Origin: JAMQKA01 sp031569985 | GTDB lineage: Bacteria; Bacteroidota; Rhodothermia; Balneolales; Balneolaceae | Reading direction: 5' to 3' | Assembly (NCBI RefSeq): GCF_031569985.1 | Contig: NZ_JAMQKA010000009.1 | Location: 86,270-150,269, forward strand | DNA length: 64,000 bases | Shown: piece by piece, positions 16,651-25,450 of the stretch | Layout of the letters: every line of letters begins with the position of its first letter | Numbering within the stretch: position 1 is the first letter of the stretch | Program-made: the position numbers and the translations under genes | The notes under the pieces: generated by a model | Database searches by the model: none | The model's input: the letters and a program-made list of their open reading frames with translations, nothing else | What the model was told of the DNA's origin: nothing

Positions 16651-17992
16651 GTCGCTCCTTAAAAATCCCAAAAATCATGGTTTCGTGTGGATAAACAGCT
16701 GATTTTGTGGATAAGTTAACGGTAAAATCCCGTAGATTTCGGTGGAATCTACTCAAAAACCTTACGGATTTTACTATGCTCTCAGCCTCTCCAGACCAAT
16801 CGCAATGGGACATGTTCAGTCCCATCTTGAAGAGTTTTATCGACCCGCAACATCCGTTGGTCCAGCTGGCTGACACCTTGGACTGGTGCCAATTGGAGAC
16901 CGAATTCACCGAGCTATACTCCAAAACCGGTCGCCCGGCCCACCCGATCCGGTTGATGGTCAGCCTGTTGTTGCTCAAACAGATGTACGGACACGGGGAT
17001 GAGAGCCTGCCGGAGGGCATGGAGAAAATCTTCGGCTGGTCGGTAGCCCTGCATGGGAGGAAGGCCCGCGAGCAGGCCCTCTGCGTAGACACCACGGCCG
17101 GAGGAGACCAACATTACGTTTCCCACCGATGCCAAGCTGTATGGAAAAGTGATGCAACGACTGCGAACCATAGCCAAACAGTCCGGGATTAAACTCAAGC
17201 AATCCTACCGCTTTGTCGGTAAGAAACTGTTGCGGGCGACCCATAACGCCGCTCACCCCAAGCGGGCCAAGTCGGCCCGCAAGGCCACCCGGAAGTTGCG
17301 CACCTGCGCCGGACGGCTGCTGCGGGAGGTCCAACGGAAGCTGCCCGAGGAGGCTACGGGCCGTCACCGGCCGGCCTTGGAGCTCTGCGGTCAGGTGCTC
17401 GATCAACGTCGTCACGATAAAAACAAAGTCTACAGCCTCCACGAGCCGCATACGGCCTGCATTGCCAAGGGCAAGGCCCACAAGAAATACGAATTTGGCA
17501 GGAAGGTGAGCCTGGCGATCACAGCTAACTCTCAGGTCCTGGTGGGTGCCACCATGGCCGACGGCAATGCCCACGACTCAAAAACCCTGGAGGTCAGCCT
17601 CCGCCAATACCGGAGGCTGACCGACGGCCTGCCGGAAAAGACCATTGTCGATCGCGGCTACCGGGGCCTGACGGAGGTGCTGGGCGTACAGGTATGGTAT
17701 CCGGATCGGTTCAAGGCCGGCAAAGATCGCAACAAGAAGCGCCGGCTGCGGCGCTGGTTCCGCAAGCGAACGGCCATCGAACCGATCATTGGCCACCTGA
17801 AAAACGACTACGGGCTGGACCGCAGCTACCTGAAAGGGCCGACGGGGCCCAGATGAATCTGCTGTTGGCCGGGACCGCATGGAACCTGCAGCTGTGGATG
17901 CGCCAGCTGCTTTGTTGGCTCAAGATTTTGCTGCGATTTGTCAACCCACTGAGTCGCTGGACAATCTTAAAACCAAGTTTTTAAGGATCGAC
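16651..17992 (+). mobile_element. Degenerate IS5-family insertion sequence
   Basis: Terminal inverted repeats GTCGCTCCTTAAAAA (16651-16665) and TTTTTAAGGATCGAC (17978-17992) match at 14 of 15 positions. The palindromic hexamer TAATTA flanks both ends and may include the target duplication. The element begins nine bases after the SLATT stop. It is GC-rich relative to the surrounding island, and its single transposase gene is broken in several places. Confidence 0.85.
16776..17984 (+). pseudogene. IS5-family transposase, frameshifted and internally deleted
   Basis: Three frames together make one transposase. The N-terminal block (16776 to about 17100) has HPLVQLADTLDWCQLE and GRPAHPIRLMVSLLLLKQMY. 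It then jumps from ESLPE straight to GMEKIFGWSVALHG, lacking the segment normally between them. Near 17103 the frame changes, and NITFPTDAKLYGKVMQRLRT continues to about 17850 with the DDE-domain blocks GRKVSLAIT, IVDRGYRG and RTAIEPIIGHLKNDYGLDR. A second frameshift near 17850 leads to MNLLLAGTAWNLQLW and the stop at 17984. It cannot produce an active protein. Confidence 0.9.
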
Positions 17993-18006
17993 TAATTAGA
18001 AATAGC

Positions 18007-18031
18007 AAAGGCCCCCAAATGGAGGCCTTTT
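18007..18031. terminator. Hairpin after the leftward secreted-protein gene
   Basis: The arms AAAGGCC and GGCCTTT enclose CCCAAATGGA. It lies 25 bases beyond the stop of the leftward gene at 18056 and next to the IS end. The following U tract is short on both strands. Confidence 0.55.
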
Positions 18032-18055
18032 ATGTAAAGATAATATTCTTGGTGG

Positions 18056-18841
18056 CTAATTTTCCATATCCGCATTCACCACACTAACAATTTCATATAC
18101 ATTACTAATGCGTCGGCTGATCTCTAGTTCTCCAATTTGAGTGAGACCATCCTCTGGAAATGTAGTGTCCTCAGCCCAAGACGGATCCAGTGCATCCTTC
18201 AAGGTGGAATATAGATCGTATGATACAGTGGTAGCTTGAATATGCGGTCCCGAGGGTGACAAAATAACGGCGTTTCCCCAACCTTTTTGGGGGGTTTTAC
18301 CCTCATCCATAGAAGACTTGATAAATGGAGCCCAGTGCTTGTTTTCCAAATCGATCAACTCTACAGGAGAATTTGTGTCATGAAAGATGATATTGACATA
18401 GTTATAATCTTTATCTGGCACCACTCCTTCAGCTTCGACATAGTTTTCCGGTCTGACGAACATAGTATGCATAACCGTACTCATTGAAATGGTATTCATG
18501 CTCTCGGTTGGCACATCTGGAAAAGCTTCAGAGGCATTCCATATTCCTCCAGTATTATCAATATCATTGAAGGTGTTAATGAATAGAACATTAGGGGAGT
18601 TTGGTATATTATATCCTCCCACTTTTACCAAAAGGGCCCAGAATTGGAGATTTCCCTCTTGTATAGCATTTTCCGCTACTGTTCTCCAATAAGTAGTTTC
18701 ACGGTGAATAAATTGTGGCATATCTTCGTTAGATACATGACGAGATTGATACACACTAATTTCTTGGGCTTCTACTGGTAAGGTGAACGCTGTTGCGATT
18801 ACAAACAGAAATGCTGAAATAAAACATTTGATAGGTCTCAT
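18056..18841 (-). CDS. Secreted protein of unknown function in the tRNA island
   Basis: 261 residues. A clear signal peptide (about 1-25, ending PVEAQE) precedes a soluble domain with many aromatic and acidic residues and no recognised motif; ETTYWRTVAENAIQEGNLQF and HDTNSPVELIDLENKHW are the most distinctive blocks. There is no lipobox and no further membrane helix. It is the only complete gene of the island and may be cargo. I do not recognise a family. Confidence 0.75.
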   Translation of the reverse strand: MRPIKCFISAFLFVIATAFTLPVEAQEISVYQSRHVSNEDMPQFIHRETTYWRTVAENAIQEGNLQFWALLVKVGGYNIPNSPNVLFINTFNDIDNTGGIWNASEAFPDVPTESMNTISMSTVMHTMFVRPENYVEAEGVVPDKDYNYVNIIFHDTNSPVELIDLENKHWAPFIKSSMDEGKTPQKGWGNAVILSPSGPHIQATTVSYDLYSTLKDALDPSWAEDTTFPEDGLTQIGELEISRRISNVYEIVSVVNADMEN

Positions 18842-19660
18842 GATTTTCCCTGTTAAATTAAATGTTAGAGGTGAGCCATATAGATGTCTAATAGGGGAAT
18901 AGTTTTATCAGTATAGGTAATAAAACTTTGCTAACCTAATCGATTCATCTACCTTTTAGTTGGTTTCAATTGGGATGACAGGAGATAATCTTTTCCTTAT
19001 TGGTATTCGTAGCAATTTTCAGACAATTAATCGGATTTTATATTGTGAGGCTCGCAAAACTGTGAGGCCAAAAATTACCGTGCATTAAAAACGGAACTAT
19101 CACGGGCGAAGGTGCGCCATCTCGACCCCAACGTACCCCATAACACCCCTTACCTAGGTCTGTTAATTGAATTTTACAGAAAATAATTTAGCAAGAGTTC
19201 GATAGTTGGTACTGAAAAACCTCACTTAACAACTTGATTTGGGGAGCTAATTTGTCTCGATTAAGGTCAGCGTATTAGTATTTTAAGCACTTAATTAGAT
19301 AAGGGGCATTCAGCATTGATAAAGGCCCACAGAAGCTATTCTAGCCAAAACTGATCTATTCTTAAGTTGTCGGCAAGCAGTAGTATTAATACACGTGATT
19401 TGTAATTGTTTGATTGTATTTGTTATAAGATAAATAACCGACTGGACGCCTTTTGAAGCTCCCCTATCAACTACTGTCAGAATATTCGTGTCGTACTGTT
19501 GTTAGTGTCGTTTATAGTAGCATGTACAGAGCATTTAGATTTCGAAATAGTACGTTAAGAATGTTAAATTCGTATGCGAATTTACTTTAACTTTACAGCG
19601 TTTTGCCGTAGTTTAGTTCGCGATTCGGTTACCATACCGAGAAGGGGAGTGTAAATAAGT
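18842..19660. other. About 0.8 kb without clear genes, island right part
   Basis: AT-rich and stop-rich. The first part should hold the promoter of the leftward secreted-protein gene. A more GC-rich patch at 19049-19186 holds a 45-codon open frame without a start, ending AKVRHLDPNVPHNTPYLGLL and so on. Its composition looks coding, so it may be the last trace of a deleted gene, but no family is recognisable. An integrase would be expected somewhere in the island, and none can be read here. Confidence 0.4.
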
Positions 19661-19690
19661 CCTCTAGTAGCGTTTAAACGGTACTAGAGG
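19661..19690. repeat. 30-bp near-perfect palindrome at the attR boundary
   Basis: The outer arms CCTCTAGTA and TACTAGAGG and the inner palindrome CGTTTAAACG give 14 of 15 symmetric pairs. The last four bases (GAGG) are the first four of the 43-bp att repeat. It is the counterpart of the palindrome at 15789-15809 on the other side of the element, so both att cores have a symmetric site leading into them. Confidence 0.65.
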
Positions 19691-19729
19691 CCTTATGGTC
19701 TCCGGGGGTTCGAATCCCTCCCTCTCCGC
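19687..19729 (+). repeat. attR: partial copy of tRNA-Ser (3' 43 bases)
   Basis: Identical to 15750-15792. No 5' tRNA half precedes it, so it cannot be a functional tRNA. It is the remnant of the original tRNA 3' end displaced by integration. Confidence 0.95.
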
Positions 19730-19734
19730 AATGT

Positions 19735-19766
19735 AGCCCCATTCCCATAGGATGGGGCTATTTCTT
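19735..19766 (+). terminator. Original tRNA-Ser terminator, now stranded after attR
   Basis: The arms AGCCCCAT and ATGGGGCT around a 9-base loop are followed by ATTTCTTT. It starts 6 bases after the tRNA fragment, exactly where the terminator of the uninterrupted tRNA would be. Confidence 0.85.
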
Positions 19767-19823
19767 TAAATAAAAGGGAGTTCATTACGTTGAAGGCCAA
19801 ACTTTCATGCTAAGATTCTGGAT

Positions 19824-21218
19824 ATGAATATTAAAGTGCCATTAAAGATTGTAATTGTACTGTGCTTTACCGGTTTGACCTCAAACGCCTCAGCCCAGGA
19901 TACCCTTCAAATTTCACTGGCAGACTTCATTCAGCGAGGGCTTGACAACTCCGGGCAGGTCGACTATGAACGTCAAAAAGTAGATCTGGCTGAAAATACT
20001 ATTGATGAAGCTCGTGCCCAGCGTTTCCTTCCGAAGTTTGAACTCAACACCCAGCATGGAACGGTGCCCGGGGTTAAGAGTAATAATCCTAATCTTCCGA
20101 AGGATGAGTATTACCTCGATCCCAACCTGGAAAATGACTGGGAGAACTGGGCTATTTTTACCCGTGCTGAGGTGAGTGCAATACAACCGATATTTGCCTG
20201 GGGAGCATTAACAAACGCAGTCGAAGCGGCAAAAGCTGGGGCTGAAGCTGCCCAATATGAATTCCAATCTAAGAAAACAGGGCTGCACATCCGCCTGTAT
20301 GAACTCTACTACAGCTATATTCTTTCACAGGAAGTAAACAGGCTCGTGCTGGAAGCCCAGGATAAAATTGATGAAATAGAGAAACAGATTGATGAAAAAG
20401 TCGATGAGAAAGACTCGGATATCGACCAATCGGATGTCTACAAGTTCCAGGTTTTTAAATCCGAGTTTGCTATGCGGGCCGGTGAAGTTCAGGAGAATAT
20501 AGAATACATCCGAAACGTGTGGAATTATGTGCTGCAATCGGGTCCCGAGACAGTATACACACCCACAGACCAATTTTTGGATCCCGTTTCCAACAAAATA
20601 GAAACGCTCGATTACTATAAATCGCAGGCACTTGAACGGCGGGCGGAGCTTAAAGGCATTGAAGCCGGAATAGATGCGGCAGAACACGGTATTAAAGCCA
20701 CACGAGCTCAAAATTTGCCGATGCTATTCCTGGGAATTACAGGCAGTTATGCCAATACCCCAAATCGGCCGAGGCAGGACAATCCATTTATCATTAACAA
20801 TACGAACTACGCTTCCGGTGGATTTGGAATCGGGATACGCCAAAATCTGGATTTCTTTTCTGCAAAAACGGACATAGAAAAACGGCAAATTCAGTATAAG
20901 CAAGCAAAATTTTTGAAGAACGCAGCCGTTGATGGAATTATGCTGGAAATCAGTGATCGATATAAGAATGCAAATATATCCGAGGTCAAGGTCGATAAGA
21001 CGGATGAAGCCCTCGTCACCAGTAAAAAGTGGCTGAGACAGGAACAGTTGGACTACGATTTTGGTATAGGAGAAACTAAAGACCTTATAGATGCAATGCA
21101 GAAGGAGTTGGAACTCCGACTGCAACTGAAGCAACGTATTTTTGAATTTAATAAAGACATGGCTGAGTTGTACATATCAGCTGGTCTGCCAGTAACTTCT
21201 TTACAAACAGCAAATTAA
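19824..21218 (+). CDS. TolC-family outer membrane efflux protein
   Basis: Outer-membrane channel of an RND- or ABC-type export system. It has 464 residues with a signal peptide (1-24, ending NASAQ). Two OEP repeats with long coiled-coil helices follow, including SKKTGLHIRLYELYYSYIL and a Lys/Glu/Asp-rich stretch near residue 195. A second repeat begins at about 280 (ATRAQNLPMLFLGITGSYAN). Four bases separate it from the MlaC-like gene, and the operon includes further envelope genes; an RND exporter lies 6 kb on in the same direction. Confidence 0.88.
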   Translation: MNIKVPLKIVIVLCFTGLTSNASAQDTLQISLADFIQRGLDNSGQVDYERQKVDLAENTIDEARAQRFLPKFELNTQHGTVPGVKSNNPNLPKDEYYLDPNLENDWENWAIFTRAEVSAIQPIFAWGALTNAVEAAKAGAEAAQYEFQSKKTGLHIRLYELYYSYILSQEVNRLVLEAQDKIDEIEKQIDEKVDEKDSDIDQSDVYKFQVFKSEFAMRAGEVQENIEYIRNVWNYVLQSGPETVYTPTDQFLDPVSNKIETLDYYKSQALERRAELKGIEAGIDAAEHGIKATRAQNLPMLFLGITGSYANTPNRPRQDNPFIINNTNYASGGFGIGIRQNLDFFSAKTDIEKRQIQYKQAKFLKNAAVDGIMLEISDRYKNANISEVKVDKTDEALVTSKKWLRQEQLDYDFGIGETKDLIDAMQKELELRLQLKQRIFEFNKDMAELYISAGLPVTSLQTAN

Positions 21219-21222
21219 CGAG

Positions 21223-21813
21223 ATGAAGAAAATAGCGATTTTATTTATTGTTTTGTTCATAGGGAGTTCCGTGTCGGTAGCGGCACAGAAAGACAGTACC
21301 GCAATACGAAACCTGTTGGAGCAGCGTGATGATGAGATAAAAGACCTGTTGGGACCCAAGGGAACCGAGTATACTCCTGAAAAACGCCAGAAGTTAAAAG
21401 ATATCATTAACGGGGTGATAGACTATTCGGCCATGGCCCAGCACGCCCTTCAGGAAACCTATGACACGCTTACTACCGAGCAGCGAACAGAATTTATCGA
21501 TTACTTTTCTACTATAATCCGTGACCAATCACTCAATAAGCTGGACATTTACCGTGCGGATGTGAGCTATAACACCATAAAAGTAAATGGCGACAGCGCA
21601 TTCGTAAATACCACCGCTGTTCTTGAAAATGTCCGTACCCCTGTAAGTTATGACATGTACTACAAAACCGATGGCAAGCAGTGGGTTATTACTGATATGA
21701 CTATTGATGATGTTTCCACGGCCGACTCATATCAGCGGCAGTTCCAAAATATTATTCGTAAAAGAGGATATGCATATCTGGTCAATACGCTTAAGAAAAG
21801 GGCAGCCAAGTAA
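21223..21813 (+). CDS. MlaC/Ttg2D-like periplasmic lipid-binding protein
   Basis: 196 residues, signal peptide ending SVSVAAQ, then the MlaC/Ttg2 fold pattern: an early amphipathic helix, IINGVIDYSAMAQHAL, LTTEQRTEFIDYFSTIIRD and the beta-sheet part VSYDMYYKTDGKQWVITDMT. Family members carry phospholipids or other hydrophobic molecules between membranes. The RND exporter at 27362 resembles HpnN, whose usual partner HpnM is of this family. The closest functional partner cannot be decided from sequence alone. Confidence 0.83.
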   Translation: MKKIAILFIVLFIGSSVSVAAQKDSTAIRNLLEQRDDEIKDLLGPKGTEYTPEKRQKLKDIINGVIDYSAMAQHALQETYDTLTTEQRTEFIDYFSTIIRDQSLNKLDIYRADVSYNTIKVNGDSAFVNTTAVLENVRTPVSYDMYYKTDGKQWVITDMTIDDVSTADSYQRQFQNIIRKRGYAYLVNTLKKRAAK

Positions 21814-21866
21814 AATTTCATTCCAGCGTTAATAGCTGTATATTTTTGGCTCACTAACACGGACTT

Positions 21867-22892
21867 ATGCTTCGATCAATTCATAAAAAGAAATTAGCGC
21901 CCGAAGGGTACGTATACGCCACTTACGGGCATCCGAAATATTTAAAACATGCGATCGCCTCGGTGGTTTCCCTGCGTAGATATGACCAGGAACGACCTGT
22001 TGCCTTGGTTTGTGCTGAAAAACACAAGCAGATACTGGAAGAGCATGGGCTTACCGATATTTTCGATGTAATCCATATCCTGGAATCGGACCGAGCCTCT
22101 ATTGTGGGCTTTAAGCATAATATCCATGAATATCTCTTTTTTGAGAAGAATCTGTTCCTGGATAGTGACATGATCTGGTGTAAGAATCCTGACCCGCTGT
22201 GGCAATCTTTCAAGCCTTACACTTTTACGGTTACGGGAACCCAGGTGTCCGATAACTTTTTTGGAGGTCCTAAAAATATCGGTGTAATCAAAGATATTTT
22301 GCTCCGCCGCCGAAAGCGAACACTCAAACATTTTGGATTAACCTATCTGAGTCGGGTGCAAACCGGAATGATTTATGCACAGGATTTCGGCATGACAAAG
22401 AAGGTGTGTGAATTGGCGCAAAAAATGCTCGACCGCAAGAATGAAACACACTTCCGGAGTCGCACGCTTGAACAGGGACGCAGTGAAGAATCGTGTGAGT
22501 GGAGCATTGCGATGGCGATGTCAAAGTTGAATCTGCCGATCTTCCCGTGGCTGCAGGGACATACCAGCCCACAGCTGGACTATATTGAAGATTACACTTC
22601 GCACGACCCGGATTTTGAATATGTCGTTTGCACCTATTATTGTGACCAGTTTGTCTATAATCTGCGCGGTATACAGTCAAAATGGTTGCGCAGTTTGTTA
22701 ACAAAAATGGTTTCGCTTATTCCCGGTAAAGGAGACTACCTGAAAGCAACACCATATCTCTTACACTTTGGTTGGTACCATCAGAAGCAGCCCTTTTTTG
22801 AGTTTGCAGAGAAGACATGGCACCTGCTTACCAGCGGCAAGAAGGAAATGATACAGACCGAGAGTAAGCTTATACATGGAACCAACCAGTGA
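21867..22892 (+). CDS. GT-A-fold glycosyltransferase-like protein
   Basis: 341 residues, no signal peptide. The N-terminal half has the nucleotide-sugar layout YATYGHPKYLKHAIASVVSL, then the DxD-type metal motif in NLFLDSDMIW near residue 100. The C-terminal half is rich in Trp, Tyr and His and ends LLHFGWYHQKQPFFEF. It overlaps the next gene, a flippase-like membrane protein, by 17 bases, so the pair probably acts together in envelope glycan or glycolipid synthesis. Donor and acceptor are unknown. Confidence 0.7.
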   Translation: MLRSIHKKKLAPEGYVYATYGHPKYLKHAIASVVSLRRYDQERPVALVCAEKHKQILEEHGLTDIFDVIHILESDRASIVGFKHNIHEYLFFEKNLFLDSDMIWCKNPDPLWQSFKPYTFTVTGTQVSDNFFGGPKNIGVIKDILLRRRKRTLKHFGLTYLSRVQTGMIYAQDFGMTKKVCELAQKMLDRKNETHFRSRTLEQGRSEESCEWSIAMAMSKLNLPIFPWLQGHTSPQLDYIEDYTSHDPDFEYVVCTYYCDQFVYNLRGIQSKWLRSLLTKMVSLIPGKGDYLKATPYLLHFGWYHQKQPFFEFAEKTWHLLTSGKKEMIQTESKLIHGTNQ

Positions 22893-23829
22893 TAAAACCG
22901 ATACCTGGAAATCGGTTTTAAAAAAAGTTGTCCGCTATACCGTACAGATCGGTATCATAGGGTATCTGTTCTACAAGCTGTATGACATCGGGTTTAGCAC
23001 TGTCTTAGAGTCTCTGCCGCTGGACCCGCTTTTTTACCTTATCTATATAACTATTTATTTTTCCCTGCCCCTGTCAGAGATCCTTATCTACAGCATTGGG
23101 TGGCATTTTAAGCCGATGCGCGCCTTTATGGTATTTGTGCAAAAGAAGGTGCTCAATACGGATGTGCTCGGCTATTCCGGCGAAGTCTACCTTTTCTACT
23201 GGGCAAAAAATAAGCTTAAAATTCCCGTCGAAGACGCGCTCCACTTTATTAAGGACAATAACATCTTGTCCTCTATTTCCTCAACATTCGTCTCCGTCAT
23301 TCTATTAATCTTTTTCTTCACGCAGGGATACCTGAATCCGTTGGATTACCTTCCCGATGCTGAAAATAGCTACATTTACATATTGGTAGCAGCAGGAGTG
23401 CTCTTGGCCGGCTTTGTGATCTATAAGTTCCGGCACTATATTTTGTCTGTTTCTCTGGTGGAAGGCCTTAAAATTTCTTCCATTTACACTGTCAGACTTT
23501 TTATCACAAATGCCCTTCAAATTTTACAATATGCGTTGGTCAAACCCGATATTCCATGGGCAGTATGGTTCAGCCTGATGGCCGTTCAAATATTATCAAC
23601 CCGTATTCCGTTTCTACCCAGCCAGGATGTGCTGTATGTGAACCTTGCCCTTGAGATGTCAGATCTGGTGCGCGTACCTGAACAAGAACTTGTCGGTATT
23701 TTAACAGCAAACCTCATCTTGCAAAAACTAATTGGCGGCATTTCTTTTTTACTTACTTCGGCCCGGCAAACAACGTTGGAAACCATGCCGGATGACGAAG
23801 ATATTCAAGAATATAAAACGTACTCATAA
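22876..23829 (+). CDS. Polytopic membrane protein, LPG-synthase-TM/UPF0104-like
   Basis: 317 residues with about seven or eight hydrophobic helices. The layout (short N-terminal helix pair, SLPLSEILIY, long loop, then paired helices near 145 and 175 and a late EMSDLVRVPEQELVGILTANLILQK region) resembles the membrane part of lysylphosphatidylglycerol synthase and the UPF0104 flippase-like family. It overlaps the upstream glycosyltransferase gene by 17 bases. The family call is tentative. Confidence 0.6.
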   Translation: MEPTSDKTDTWKSVLKKVVRYTVQIGIIGYLFYKLYDIGFSTVLESLPLDPLFYLIYITIYFSLPLSEILIYSIGWHFKPMRAFMVFVQKKVLNTDVLGYSGEVYLFYWAKNKLKIPVEDALHFIKDNNILSSISSTFVSVILLIFFFTQGYLNPLDYLPDAENSYIYILVAAGVLLAGFVIYKFRHYILSVSLVEGLKISSIYTVRLFITNALQILQYALVKPDIPWAVWFSLMAVQILSTRIPFLPSQDVLYVNLALEMSDLVRVPEQELVGILTANLILQKLIGGISFLLTSARQTTLETMPDDEDIQEYKTYS

Positions 23830-23852
23830 TTAATCTGCTCAAGAATTGGCTG

Positions 23853-25310
23853 ATGAGCTATTTCGGTAAAACTTGTTTTCTGCTGGTCCTGTTGATGTTG
23901 TTATTCACATCACTAAAAGCCCAGGATGACAGGCTCCCCGATGGGAATCTCGCGGTGGGAGCAACCTTTAACACTAATCTGGATGGATTGGGCAGCTCAC
24001 TGCCATTCTGGCTGCACGCCAACAAGCAGGGACTCTACGATCAGCGTTCGGCCAACAGCCTCTTTTATACAGAATTCAGTAAACCGTTGGTTACCGGTGA
24101 CCAGTTATCAATTCAGACTTCCGGTCGTATCATTGGACGAGCTGCCGAGGAATCGACTCTGGGGATCCATAGACTGTCAGCAACAGCAAACTATGGTTTC
24201 CTAACTCTCAGGGTCGGAAAGTTCGTTGATCCCCTGGGGATGAACTACCACCCGCTTTCCAGTGGATCCATGCAGTACAGTATGAATGCCGAGCCCGTCC
24301 CGAAAGTAGTGCTGCAGACCGACGGTTTTGTAGATGTGCCCCTCTCTCAGGGATATGTGCAGTTTTCCTCGTACCTGGGTCATGGTTGGTTTGAGAACGC
24401 ACGCTACGTTAAGAATTCGTACATACATCAAAAGTATTTCTACCTGAAGGTCAATTACAAAATGTTGGAGGGCATCGGGGGTATTATTCACAACGTGCAG
24501 TGGGGTGGTGATCACCCAACACGGGGACAACAACCCAGCTCATTCAAGGATTTCTGGCGGGTGCTCTGGGCCAAGGGCGCCGGTGAAAACTCCAATGCAC
24601 CCGGTGGAGAGATTAGTAACGTGCTTGGGAATTCCGTGGCGGCATATGATTTCAACCTGCGGGTCAATCTCGATCAATTTCGACTTACATTCTACCGACT
24701 GTTTTACCTGGAGGATAAAGTCTCCACCCGGTTCCGCAGCCCATGGGATGGTATGTGGGGCGGAGGCATTATCCGTACAGCCGATCATCCCGTGCTGAAA
24801 TCATTTCTTTATGAACACATAAATACCAAACGGCAGGATTCATTTGATTTTGAACCGAGGGGATCGGCCAGTTATTACAACAACAGTTTTTACCCGAGCG
24901 GATGGACCTATAAAAACCGTGTGCTCGGAAATCCACTCCTGTTGACCGATGGCTCCAACATCCGCCCGGTCTACAACAATATCATCATTGCCCATCACCT
25001 TGGAGCCCGCGGATTTCTGAATCCAAATGTAGAGTGGACCGCTTTTTACACATTCAGCCGCAATTATGGAGAGAAGAGAGACCAAATCATAGAGTACAAA
25101 CCGGCTCCTCGCGAGGAAACTATTTATGGTGAATACCGTCCGATGGAAGAGCTCAAAAAAATAAATCACTCCCTCTACTTCGGCAGTACATTTTTAGTTC
25201 CACAATATGAAAACCTGGAGCTTAGTGCCGGCATTGCACTCGATGTCGGTGAGCTTTATTCCCCTGACCGCGTCGGTTTAACCTTTAGTGCTAAGTACAA
25301 TATTTATTGA
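23853..25310 (+). CDS. Wzi-like outer membrane beta-barrel (capsule assembly family)
   Basis: 485 residues, signal peptide ending SLKAQ. Many amphipathic strands with aromatic belts follow, and the C-terminus (VGLTFSAKYNIY) ends in an aromatic residue as outer-membrane barrels do. Blocks such as PFWLHANKQGLY, VQWGG and NIIIAHHLGARG fit the Wzi capsule-assembly family, which binds surface polysaccharide. It sits with two glycosyltransferases and a flippase-like protein, consistent with surface polysaccharide handling. Confidence 0.75.
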   Translation: MSYFGKTCFLLVLLMLLFTSLKAQDDRLPDGNLAVGATFNTNLDGLGSSLPFWLHANKQGLYDQRSANSLFYTEFSKPLVTGDQLSIQTSGRIIGRAAEESTLGIHRLSATANYGFLTLRVGKFVDPLGMNYHPLSSGSMQYSMNAEPVPKVVLQTDGFVDVPLSQGYVQFSSYLGHGWFENARYVKNSYIHQKYFYLKVNYKMLEGIGGIIHNVQWGGDHPTRGQQPSSFKDFWRVLWAKGAGENSNAPGGEISNVLGNSVAAYDFNLRVNLDQFRLTFYRLFYLEDKVSTRFRSPWDGMWGGGIIRTADHPVLKSFLYEHINTKRQDSFDFEPRGSASYYNNSFYPSGWTYKNRVLGNPLLLTDGSNIRPVYNNIIIAHHLGARGFLNPNVEWTAFYTFSRNYGEKRDQIIEYKPAPREETIYGEYRPMEELKKINHSLYFGSTFLVPQYENLELSAGIALDVGELYSPDRVGLTFSAKYNIY

Positions 25311-25450
25311 TTCGAGAGCACGGTTCCCCCGATCTGCACGGTTCTTTAAATATTTTCTCAGTGATTATATCCGTCATCCGTGTTCTATGGGTTCCGACTG
25401 TTTAGAATGACAAATTATTCCCGGAGGAGAGTGATTCAGAATGCCGTTAT

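Larger units (their letters stand above)
15750..19729. mobile_element. Integrated island in the tRNA-Ser gene, without a visible integrase
   Basis: A perfect 43-bp direct repeat (15750-15792 and 19687-19729) marks attL and attR; the inserted DNA is about 3.94 kb. Contents in order: a 21-bp palindrome, a terminator, a SLATT-like gene with an amber codon, a decayed IS5-family element, a leftward secreted-protein gene and about 0.8 kb without genes, ending in a 30-bp palindrome at attR. The original tRNA terminator survives just after attR. No tyrosine or serine recombinase, excisionase, or relaxase is readable, so it is a decayed island or a satellite moved by another element (inference). Confidence 0.88.

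Noticed and set aside
19687..19729. Second tRNA-Ser gene
   Set aside because: Only the 3' 43 bases are present; no 5' acceptor strand, D arm or anticodon arm precedes them. It is the attR remnant.
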